A stretch of 9,674 nucleotides of DNA, from the NCBI GenBank assembly GCA_903913355.1, contig CAIWKU010000486.1, positions 1 to 9,674 of the forward strand, given 5' to 3'. Each line of letters begins with the position of its first letter. Positions within the stretch are counted from its first letter, which is position 1. Under the pieces are notes generated by a model. That model saw only the letters and a program-made list of their open reading frames with translations. It was not told the DNA's origin and did not search any database. The DNA is from an uncultured Bacteroidota bacterium. Its GTDB lineage: Bacteria > Bacteroidota > Bacteroidia > Chitinophagales > Chitinophagaceae. Made by a program: the position numbers and the translations under genes. Shown here piece by piece: positions 1 to 6,189 of this stretch.

Positions 1-1409
1 ACACCCAGGCTAACCGTATATCCGGCACTTCTGCCCATTTGCGGTTCGGTGGTTTTAGCAAAAGCCAGTTTGCCCTTGGTATCTGTTGTTTCAATCAGCC
101 GGTAAAGCCAATTCAGGATATCCTTTTCGCCTACGAAATTGATTTTTTGCCAATCGTCTGTGGCTTTATGGTAATCGCTGTGGCTTCCGGTAAACAGGAA
201 GAGAACGGGCATATCCTTGCGGTAAAAACTGGCATGATCACTTGGGCCGCTGCCGGTGCTGTCTAATTTGAGTACCAGGTCTGTTTTCGTGGCCGTCAAT
301 ACATCGTTCCATACAGGGGAAGTACCAAAACCGCCGATCGTTAATTTATGTGAAGTATCATAACGTCCCACCATATCCATATTGATCATATAGTTAGGTG
401 TGATATCAATGGTGGGATGTTCGAGCCAGTATTTACTGCCAAACAATCCCAGTTCTTCACCTGAAAAATTCAGGATCAGGTAATTATTATTTATCGGGGC
501 TGATTTTTTCAGCATCCTGGCCAGCTCAATTAGTGCGGCTGTTCCACTGGCATTATCATCGGCACCATTATGAATAACATGTCCGGTATCTAATGCGGTT
601 TTATCTTCCCCATACCCCAGATGATCATAATGCGCACCCAGTATCACTGTATTGGCGGCATGATTATTAATGAATCCCGCAATATTCCTGCATTTGCGGG
701 TTTTATCAGAAAAATGAATATTGGCTTCTATTTCAAGTGTAGCTGAATTATCTGAAAAATATTTTTTGTAGCCTTCTTTGGTAAGGTAGATAACAGGAAT
801 GCTTACCGCTTCCGATTTGTCATTTTTATTAAACTGAATATTATCCGTGACACCTGAAGTATTGTACACAAATAATGCAGTAGCTCCCTTGGCAGAAATG
901 GATTTGACTATTTTCTTAATGGCTTCCTCCACATCAAAATGCGGGTTGTCTTTATTTTCTTCTAAGAGGTCTTTCAAATCCCTGAACCAGGGCTGCTGGG
1001 TTTCGCTTAAGGATACTGCAGGGGCGCCTTTTACTGATTTGGCAGCACTGAATGCGAGTGGTAAATACTCTTTATTCACAGCCAGCGGTTTACCATCCAC
1101 TTTTAAAATAGTGTTTTCATCTATCTGCCGACCTTCATTTATTTCAAATTCCTGCACATAGCCATCAGTTCCCTTGGGTTCCAAACCCATTTGTGTATAC
1201 TGGTCAACAATATATTGCATAGCCAGTAATTCGCCTCGGGTGCCTGTTCTTCTTCCTTCCAGTTTATCATCAGCCAGATATTGCACATGCGCAGTAAGAC
1301 GGGCAACCAGTTCTGTATTGGCTTTCTCTTCCGCCAGTTTTTTCTTCTTTTTACTTTGAGAAAAAACAAGCGATGGAACTAATAATAATACCAGCAGGTA
1401 TTTTTTCAT
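1..1409 (-). CDS. Secreted M28-family zinc aminopeptidase, 3' end cut by window edge
   Basis: The frame is open from ATG at 1409 to the left edge (469 complete residues, no stop). The N-terminus is a signal peptide (MKKYLLVLLLVPSLVFSQ) followed by a lysine run, so the protein is exported. Residues of about 80-250 form a PA-like insert (SAKGATALFVYN, IPVIYLT). The M28 metallopeptidase core follows with all expected metal-site residues: H260 in GAHYDHLG, D285 in GADDNASG, E318 (general base) and E319 in SGEELGLFGS, D345 in NMDMVGRY and H414 in SDYHKATDDW. The family removes N-terminal residues from peptides using two zinc ions, here probably in the periplasm or outside the cell. The last visible residues (MGRSAGYTVSLG) resemble the linker to a C-terminal PDZ domain in related Bacteroidota proteins; that domain would lie outside the window (inference). 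The gene is transcribed away from kup. The family call is secure; substrate is unknown. Confidence 0.93.
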   Translation of the reverse strand, partial: MKKYLLVLLLVPSLVFSQSKKKKKLAEEKANTELVARLTAHVQYLADDKLEGRRTGTRGELLAMQYIVDQYTQMGLEPKGTDGYVQEFEINEGRQIDENTILKVDGKPLAVNKEYLPLAFSAAKSVKGAPAVSLSETQQPWFRDLKDLLEENKDNPHFDVEEAIKKIVKSISAKGATALFVYNTSGVTDNIQFNKNDKSEAVSIPVIYLTKEGYKKYFSDNSATLEIEANIHFSDKTRKCRNIAGFINNHAANTVILGAHYDHLGYGEDKTALDTGHVIHNGADDNASGTAALIELARMLKKSAPINNNYLILNFSGEELGLFGSKYWLEHPTIDITPNYMINMDMVGRYDTSHKLTIGGFGTSPVWNDVLTATKTDLVLKLDSTGSGPSDHASFYRKDMPVLFLFTGSHSDYHKATDDWQKINFVGEKDILNWLYRLIETTDTKGKLAFAKTTEPQMGRSAGYTVSLG

Positions 1410-1726
1410 ACAGGAATGTTTGGTAAAGCAAAAGTAAGGCCCAGCCGGCCAATTGTACAAGTATTATTAAAAATAGTGAGGTCGCAATTCGAGGTTTTTG
1501 TACAAGCAAAAGTTAATCCATCTTACTAATTAAAGTGTTTCTATCAAGTTCCTGACCGTATCTATTTCTAAATTTTTGAATTAGGGGTAAGGTTTGTATT
1601 TTTAAATGCAGTAGGTTACAGTAAAACAATATCTGGAATACGTAATATATCATTTATCTAAAAAAGATATCAAGTAAGCTGTCACAAAAAAGTTTCCTGA
1701 TTCGGCAGATTTCTTGATCTATTAAA
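1410..1726. other. Divergent intergenic region between the M28 peptidase gene and kup
   Basis: These 317 bases separate two divergent starts. The left part carries the peptidase promoter. The right part is AT-rich and holds a short hairpin (TATCT/AGATA, 1655-1669). I found no exact TAnnTTTG box for kup on the plus strand; the closest is AATTTTTG at about 1572-1579, with one mismatch. No small gene or RNA gene is recognisable here. Confidence 0.5.
1429..1460 (-). promoter_or_regulatory. Bacteroidota-type promoter of the M28 peptidase gene
   Basis: Read on the minus strand, TTG at 1460-1458 is followed after 21 bases by TACTTTTG at 1436-1429, an exact match to the Bacteroidota -7 consensus TAnnTTTG with acceptable spacing. 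Transcription would begin near 1422, giving a leader of only about 10-15 bases before ATG at 1409. This is a consensus match only. Confidence 0.55.
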
Positions 1727-3682
1727 ATGAGCCAGCAAAATCATACACTCTTTCACCAGCGCGTATCAGCGGCCGGGCTGCTAATTGCGATGGGCATTGT
1801 GTTTGGAGATATTGGCACTTCACCTTTATATACGTATACGTCTATTTTTCATGAAGGTGAAATCATTAATGCCACCAAAGCATTGGGTGTATTAAGTGCC
1901 GTATTCTGGACCTTGGTATTATTGACTTCCGTAAAATATATTTTTATTGTACTAAAGGCAGATAATAATGGAGAAGGTGGCATATTTTCCTTATTTGCAC
2001 TAGTGCGCAGGTATTTTGGTAAATGGCTTGTAATCCCTGCCATCATTGGCGCTGCCTTTTTAATGGCAGATGGCGTTATCACACCACCCATTTCCGTTGC
2101 ATCTGCCATTGAGGGATTAGAAATGTTTTCACCCCAACTAAACACCGTTCCCTGGGTAATTGGCATATTGGTTTTACTATTTCTTTTTCAACAAATTGGT
2201 GCCGGCAAAATAGGTAAAGTATTTGGCCCGGTAATGCTGGTCTGGTTTTCCTTTATTGGCTTTATTGGTATATTGGGCATTGATGGGCATTGGGCCATTT
2301 TAAAAGCGCTGAACCCTTCGTATGCGTTTTATTTAATCAAAGATTATCCAGGTGGCTTCTGGCTATTGGGTGGCATCTTTTTATGCAGCACCGGAGCCGA
2401 AGCATTGTATAGCGATATGGGGCATGTGGGCCGTAATAATATTCGCTGGAGCTGGATGTATATTAAAATTTGTTTAGTGCTGAGTTACGCCGGACAAACC
2501 GCCTGGATGGTTGCTCATGAAGGTAAGCCTATGAGCAATATCAGTCCTTTTTACAGTACCATTCCTGCTAGCATTTATCTCTTTTCTGTTGCCATAGCTA
2601 CTTTGGCAACCATTATTGCAAGCCAGGCCTTAATCAGCGGTTGCTTTACACTGGTAAATGAAGGGATCCGGTTGAATATCTGGCCAAGACACAAAGTATT
2701 TTTTCCTTCCCAGGTGAAAGGGCAGATTTATATTCCATTCGTCAATTGGTTTTTAATGATTGCCTGTGTGGCAATGGTGTTATACTTTAAAAAGTCAACC
2801 AATATGGAAGCAGCATTTGGACTGAGTGTTACACTCACTATGCTGGTTACCAGTTTCCTGGTGGTTATGTACCTGCTCACCAAAAGGGTGTCATTGGTAT
2901 GGGTAGTACTATTTGGTCTGGTATTTTTTTCGATAGAAGGGATGTTTCTGATTGCGAACCTCAAAAAATTAATGCACGGAGGGTGGATTACCTTATTGAT
3001 TGGCTCGGTGCTATCTGTTATCATGTATATATGGTACAAAGGTAAACAGGAGCAAAGCAGACTAATGACGTATACGCCCTTGTTGCAACAGGTTCCCATA
3101 TTGCAACAGTTAAGTAATGATTCAGCTATTTCAAAATATGCCACTCATCTGGTTTTCCTCAGCAGCTCTCATAATGAAAAGTATATTGAGCAAAAATCAA
3201 TCAGTTCTATTCTTACTGCACCCATTAAAAAAGCGGAAGTGTATTGGTTTGTTCATATCAATGTTACGGATGAACCGTTTACACAGGAGTATAAAGTAAC
3301 TATTCTTTCTCCCAATGATGTGTATCACCTCACTTTTAACCTTGGCTTTAGAATTGAACCCAAATTGGATTTGTTTTTCAGGTATGTTTTGCATGAATTA
3401 ATCGATAGTAAAGAACTAGTACTGGCGGATTCGGCAGATATGAAATATTGTCTCAATAAAACAGGTGATTATAAATTCTTGATCGGCGATTCCTTTCTTT
3501 CCTATGAAAATAGTCTGCCTAAATGGAAAGGCTTGTTACTTATCTTTTACTATAAACTAAAAAAGATTGCAGTAAGAGAAGAAGAAAATTTTGGTTTGGA
3601 GGAAAACAATGTTTGGATAGAAAAATATCCCTTGGTTGTGTCGCCGGCTAAAAATGTATTTTTAAAGCGATTGGTTGAGTAA
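1727..3682 (+). CDS. kup: Potassium uptake transporter Kup (KUP/HAK/KT family)
   Basis: This 651-residue inner-membrane protein imports K+ by proton symport, as known for E. coli Kup (TrkD, 622 residues), so it is of normal length. Family signatures appear in order: GDIGTSPLYT (27-36) in the first membrane segment, DNNGEGGIF (79-87), ADGVITPPISV (114-124), STGAEALYSDMGHVG (221-235) and a hydrophobic stretch ending in ASQALISGCFTL (298-309). Roughly twelve membrane segments fill residues 14-437. A soluble cytoplasmic domain follows (about 440-651), as usual in bacterial Kup. The start MSQQNHTLFHQRVSAAGLL places a short cytoplasmic tail before the first segment, and no upstream alternative improves on it. 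The gene stands alone, divergent from the M28 gene and followed by a strong hairpin. No c-di-AMP or K+-responsive leader element is recognisable upstream. Confidence 0.96.
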   Translation: MSQQNHTLFHQRVSAAGLLIAMGIVFGDIGTSPLYTYTSIFHEGEIINATKALGVLSAVFWTLVLLTSVKYIFIVLKADNNGEGGIFSLFALVRRYFGKWLVIPAIIGAAFLMADGVITPPISVASAIEGLEMFSPQLNTVPWVIGILVLLFLFQQIGAGKIGKVFGPVMLVWFSFIGFIGILGIDGHWAILKALNPSYAFYLIKDYPGGFWLLGGIFLCSTGAEALYSDMGHVGRNNIRWSWMYIKICLVLSYAGQTAWMVAHEGKPMSNISPFYSTIPASIYLFSVAIATLATIIASQALISGCFTLVNEGIRLNIWPRHKVFFPSQVKGQIYIPFVNWFLMIACVAMVLYFKKSTNMEAAFGLSVTLTMLVTSFLVVMYLLTKRVSLVWVVLFGLVFFSIEGMFLIANLKKLMHGGWITLLIGSVLSVIMYIWYKGKQEQSRLMTYTPLLQQVPILQQLSNDSAISKYATHLVFLSSSHNEKYIEQKSISSILTAPIKKAEVYWFVHINVTDEPFTQEYKVTILSPNDVYHLTFNLGFRIEPKLDLFFRYVLHELIDSKELVLADSADMKYCLNKTGDYKFLIGDSFLSYENSLPKWKGLLLIFYYKLKKIAVREEENFGLEENNVWIEKYPLVVSPAKNVFLKRLVE

Positions 3683-3778
3683 TCATATTCACGCAATCAT
3701 TTTTTCTTTTCTCTTCAAAGTCTACCATAGTCAACTTTGCGGTTTAAAAGTAACTTTTTGCTGTAAAAAAAATCATTG

Positions 3779-3821
3779 AACAGTAAAAGAATTTGGAAAT
3801 CACAATTCTTTTACTGTTTTT
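3779..3821 (+). terminator. AT-rich hairpin with T-tract downstream of kup
   Basis: A perfect 13-bp inverted repeat (CAGTAAAAGAATT at 3781-3793, complement at 3804-3816) has a 10-base loop. Two further A-T pairs extend the stem outward, and TTTTT follows. It lies about 100 bases after the kup stop and before the next gene on the same strand, so it probably ends the kup transcript. The stem is poor in GC, which lowers certainty. Confidence 0.6.
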
Positions 3822-3898
3822 GCTACATATATTGATATATCATCCTACCTGCAGAGCCCTCTATCGGAGACTATGCCGAGAAGAAAAATTTCACCCAT

Positions 3899-4861
3899 AT
3901 GAAAAACTATTTAGCACCCATACTCTTGTTACTCGTGATAACTACTTCTTTTGGGCAAACAGAGAAAATAATAAATAAATCTGTTTCAGAAAGATTTGAA
4001 GCGAATTATAATGCAGACAATTTTGAGGCAATATTCTCAAGTTTCTCTCCAGAAATGCAAAAAGCATTACCGCTTGATAGAACAAAAGAGTTTTTAACAG
4101 GGCTAAAAAAACAGGCCGGAAAAATTACAAAAAGACAATTTGTTACATATGAACAAACCTATGCCAGTTATAAAACAAATTTTGAACGGGCTTTATTTGC
4201 AGTCAATATTTCGGTGGATAATAATGCTAAAATAAACGGTCTTTTTGTAAAACCTTTCAAAGAAAATAATCTGCCTAAATTAGATCGGAATAGCACAAAA
4301 CTGATATTGCCATTTAATAATGAGTGGACAGTTATTTGGGGTGGTGATACAAAAGAATTAAACTATCATGTTGAGAGCGAGGCACAAAAAAATGCATTTG
4401 ATATTCTAATACTCAACGAAAAAGGACATTCCTTTAAAACGGATGGAAAGACAAATGAGGACTATTATGCTTTTGGTAAGGACTTAATTGCGCCATGTGA
4501 TGGAGAAGTGGTTTTGGTAGTTGATGGGGTTAAGGACAATATACCCGGAATTTTAAACCCAATTTATGTTCCAGGCAACTCGGTTATTATAAAAACAAAA
4601 AACAATGAATTTTTAGTTTTTGCTCACTTCAAACAACATTCTATTCTGGTTAAACAAGGGCAAATGATAAAGCAAGGGCAATTGCTTGGCTTATGCGGAA
4701 ATTCAGGCAATTCTTCAGAACCACATTTGCATTTTCACATCCAAAACATAGAGGATATGAATTCAGCAACCGGTGTAAAATGTTATTTTGACAAAATTCA
4801 TGTAAACGGTCAGTTAAAAACAGATTACTCGCCTATACAAAAGGAAAAAATCAGCAATTAG
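3899..4861 (+). CDS. Secreted DUF3887-like/M23 (LytM-type) peptidase-family protein with altered first metal motif
   Basis: The product has 320 residues. MKNYLAPILLLLVITTSFGQ is a clear signal peptide with no lipobox cysteine, so the protein is probably periplasmic or secreted. Residues of about 25-125 look like a DUF3887-type region (SERFEANYNADNFEAIFSSFSPEMQ and onward). Residues of about 185-285 are the M23/LytM fold, which in active members cuts peptidoglycan cross-links. H243 in FAHFKQ and the HxH motif H276/H278 in SEPHLHFHI are present. The usual first motif HxGxD reads AFGKD (191-195), so the histidine is missing while D195 remains. H157 and D168 in NYHV...AQKNAFD are possible substitutes, a pattern I recall from a DUF3887/M23 subfamily but could not check. 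The protein could be active with a rearranged zinc site, or be a non-catalytic regulator like some LytM proteins. The gene looks more AT-rich than its neighbours and has no partner gene nearby. Confidence 0.85.
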   Translation: MKNYLAPILLLLVITTSFGQTEKIINKSVSERFEANYNADNFEAIFSSFSPEMQKALPLDRTKEFLTGLKKQAGKITKRQFVTYEQTYASYKTNFERALFAVNISVDNNAKINGLFVKPFKENNLPKLDRNSTKLILPFNNEWTVIWGGDTKELNYHVESEAQKNAFDILILNEKGHSFKTDGKTNEDYYAFGKDLIAPCDGEVVLVVDGVKDNIPGILNPIYVPGNSVIIKTKNNEFLVFAHFKQHSILVKQGQMIKQGQLLGLCGNSGNSSEPHLHFHIQNIEDMNSATGVKCYFDKIHVNGQLKTDYSPIQKEKISN

Positions 4862-4977
4862 TAAATTTTTATTTGTTTCTCCGTATACCCGCCCTAATGT
4901 TTACTGCGCTGAATAAAGAATACATCCTACCTGGGTATTATTTGCTTTGAAGTATACAAACAGTTAAGCCACAACAT

Positions 4978-5041
4978 ACCTACAGTTTACCCACTGTAAT
5001 GTGGGTATACTGTGGGTGAACTGTGGGTAAACTGTGGGTGA
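4978..5041. repeat. Cluster of 11-bp ACTGTGGGTRA tandem repeats with an inverted partner
   Basis: Three adjacent copies of ACTGTGGGTRA lie at 5009-5019, 5020-5030 and 5031-5041, preceded by a degenerate copy at 4999-5008. An inverted copy at 4978-4994 matches the complement of 5023-5039 at 16 of 17 positions, the exception being a possible G-U pair. A smaller perfect hairpin, TACCCAC/GTGGGTA with a 6-base loop, lies at 4988-5007. The same DNA could thus fold in two mutually exclusive ways. The repeats are adjacent rather than spaced, so this is not a CRISPR array. Function is unknown. Confidence 0.75.
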
Positions 5042-5334
5042 ACCCCGAATGAAGTACGGCAGAATCACGAATAAGATTGGAAAAATGCCAATTTGGTTGG
5101 GTGGAAAATCCGGATGCCCTATGGAGTAAAATCAGGTTAAGGCTTAGCACAAAAAGATTTGATAATTAGGTGGTTTCCTGGTCAATCAAAACTGGAAATG
5201 CCAGCTCGGAGAGATCGAGTTTTCTATTACGGCCTCTTTTTTAACGGCAGAAACGCTTGTTCGGTCGTGTATATCATTGCCACTCAGCCCTAATTATTTA
5301 CCACTCACCACAATCAAAAAATGACAAAATTTAG

Positions 5335-5359
5335 TAAATCATTCATAATCAATGATTTA
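5335..5359. repeat. Short inverted repeat TAAATCATT/AATGATTTA
   Basis: Nine-base arms at 5335-5343 and 5351-5359 flank a 7-base loop and match perfectly. It lies about 45 bases upstream of the palindrome at the PadR operon promoter. It has no T-tract, so it is more likely a binding site or chance symmetry than a terminator. Confidence 0.4.
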
Positions 5360-5402
5360 TAGTAAGCCAGTTATCATCCGCTGCCTATTACTTAAAAAAA
5401 CA

Positions 5403-5427
5403 TGGTACTGTGTGTTGCATAGTACCA
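5403..5427 (+). promoter_or_regulatory. Candidate PadR operator palindrome over the operon promoter
   Basis: TGGTACT (5403-5409) and AGTACCA (5421-5427) are perfect inverted arms around an 11-base spacer that contains the promoter's TTG box. A dimeric winged-helix repressor bound here would block RNA polymerase. PadR proteins commonly repress their own operons through such palindromes. The site stands upstream of the operon that encodes the PadR protein, so autoregulation is a natural inference, though binding is not shown by sequence. Confidence 0.55.
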
Positions 5428-5445
5428 AATAAATCCCCATCTTTG
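5415..5445 (+). promoter_or_regulatory. Bacteroidota-type promoter of the small-protein/padR/pspC operon
   Basis: TTG at 5415-5417 is followed after 20 bases by CATCTTTG at 5438-5445, one mismatch from TAnnTTTG. Transcription would start near 5452 and leave a leader of about 75 bases before ATG at 5527. The TTG box lies inside the candidate operator, consistent with repression by PadR. Confidence 0.5.
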
Positions 5446-5526
5446 TGTTGTCAAAGGATGAAAGAGGCAAAACCGATAGATCCTTTCAAAACGAAAATCA
5501 TTATAAACACATTTAATAGAAACACC

Positions 5527-5718
5527 ATGAAAACGCAAAACACCACTTTCTTTCAAACACTGGGTCAAAACCAACTCGAAAATTTAGTGAAAGAAGTAAA
5601 AGAAACCGTAGCAACCGATCTTACCCAGATTAACCGGAAAACTGCTTTTGGAACAGCAGATCTCTGGAACCTGGAACGCAACAGAAGAAACAGGGTTATC
5701 AGAAGACATTTAGCATAA
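5527..5718 (+). CDS. Small (63-residue) protein of unknown function, first gene of the padR/pspC operon
   Basis: ATG at 5527 (MKTQNTTFFQTLGQNQLEN) is the likely start. The frame is open further upstream to a GTG at 5410, but that would put the coding region across the promoter and operator. The protein has 63 residues, no signal peptide or membrane segment. It has a helical middle (LENLVKEVKETVATDLTQ) and a basic arginine-rich tail around ADLWNLERNRRNRVIRRHLA. From memory, similar short proteins with an 'ADLWN-Q/ERx+' tail sit beside PadR/PspC genes in other Bacteroidota, which I could not check. It lies 84 bases before the chosen padR start and should be co-transcribed. The role is unknown; a regulator or partner of PadR or of the membrane protein is one possibility. 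Position after a promoter argues for a real gene. Confidence 0.7.
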   Translation: MKTQNTTFFQTLGQNQLENLVKEVKETVATDLTQINRKTAFGTADLWNLERNRRNRVIRRHLA

Positions 5719-5802
5719 TACTAAGCTCTTCACAGATAGTCAGAAATAATTCAATCACCGGGTCCTGCACCCAAAATGTCAGGATCCGCAAAAACGCCGG
5801 TT

Positions 5803-6168
5803 ATGGATATTCAGAACACACAAAGTCAGATGCGAAAGGGCGTATTGGAGTTTTGCATTCTTTCCATCATTCGCCAGGGAGAAGTATATCCCAGTGATCT
5901 TGTAGAGAGAATGAAATCTGCCAACCTGCATATTCTGGAAGGCACACTCTACCCGTTGCTTACCCGATTAAAAAACGCAGGCCTGCTAACCTACCGATGG
6001 GTAGAAAGTAATAGCGGACCACCACGCAAATACTTTGTAATGACAGATAAGGGTTTGGAGTTTTATAGTGAACTGGAAAGAACCTGGCAGGAACTGGCCG
6101 ATGCAGTTCATGCACTCACAAGACCCGCATCAGATAATACATCCGATGAAAATCCAACCCAACCTTAA
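5803..6168 (+). CDS. PadR-family winged-helix transcriptional regulator
   Basis: The product has 121 residues from ATG at 5803 (MDIQNTQSQMRKGVLEF). An in-frame ATG at 5776 would add nine residues; I prefer 5803 because family members in Bacteroidota usually begin at the M-x-I-x-N-T-Q motif, and neither start has a convincing ribosome site. The PadR fold is clear: helix RKGVLEFCILSIIRQGEVYPSDLVERM (11-37), recognition-helix region ILEGTLYPLLTRLKNAGLL (44-62), and the beta wing with SGPPRKYFVMTDKG (71-84). The C-terminal helix (about 85-107) would mediate dimerisation, making this a small subfamily-2 type PadR. It probably binds the palindrome upstream of the operon and represses it. It is followed after 21 bases by the PspC-domain gene, a pairing that suggests the membrane protein controls the repressor. 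Confidence 0.93.
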   Translation: MDIQNTQSQMRKGVLEFCILSIIRQGEVYPSDLVERMKSANLHILEGTLYPLLTRLKNAGLLTYRWVESNSGPPRKYFVMTDKGLEFYSELERTWQELADAVHALTRPASDNTSDENPTQP

Positions 6169-6189
6169 CCAACCTAAACCGAACATACC

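Larger units (their letters stand above)
4862..5402. other. Long intergenic region with no supported gene
   Basis: About 540 bases hold no gene I can support. The right half of 4862-5050 carries the GTGGGT repeat cluster, annotated separately. On the minus strand a 55-codon frame is open at 4967-5131 without an obvious start codon, and runs straight through the repeats. A plus-strand frame of about 50 codons ends near 5323 and also lacks an ATG. Both lack recognisable domains and look like chance or relic frames. The sequence could be a dispersed intergenic repeat or decayed gene. No terminator is evident directly after the M23 gene. Confidence 0.45.

Noticed and set aside
1139..1369. Minus-strand open frame within the M28 gene
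   Set aside because: It is an alternate frame of the peptidase, whose own frame is continuous with signal peptide and all metal-site residues.
2728..3144. 138-codon minus-strand frame inside kup
   Set aside because: It lies fully within a secure, conserved coding gene and has no domain of its own.
3793..3978. 61-codon plus-strand frame overlapping the start of the M23 gene
   Set aside because: It begins within the kup terminator hairpin and overlaps the signal peptide of the M23 protein in another frame.
4999..5041. Possible CRISPR array
   Set aside because: The 11-bp units are directly adjacent with no unique spacers and no cas genes are nearby.
5410..5526. Upstream GTG extension of the 63-residue small protein
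   Set aside because: It would place coding sequence across the promoter and operator palindrome; ATG at 5527 gives a more natural N-terminus.
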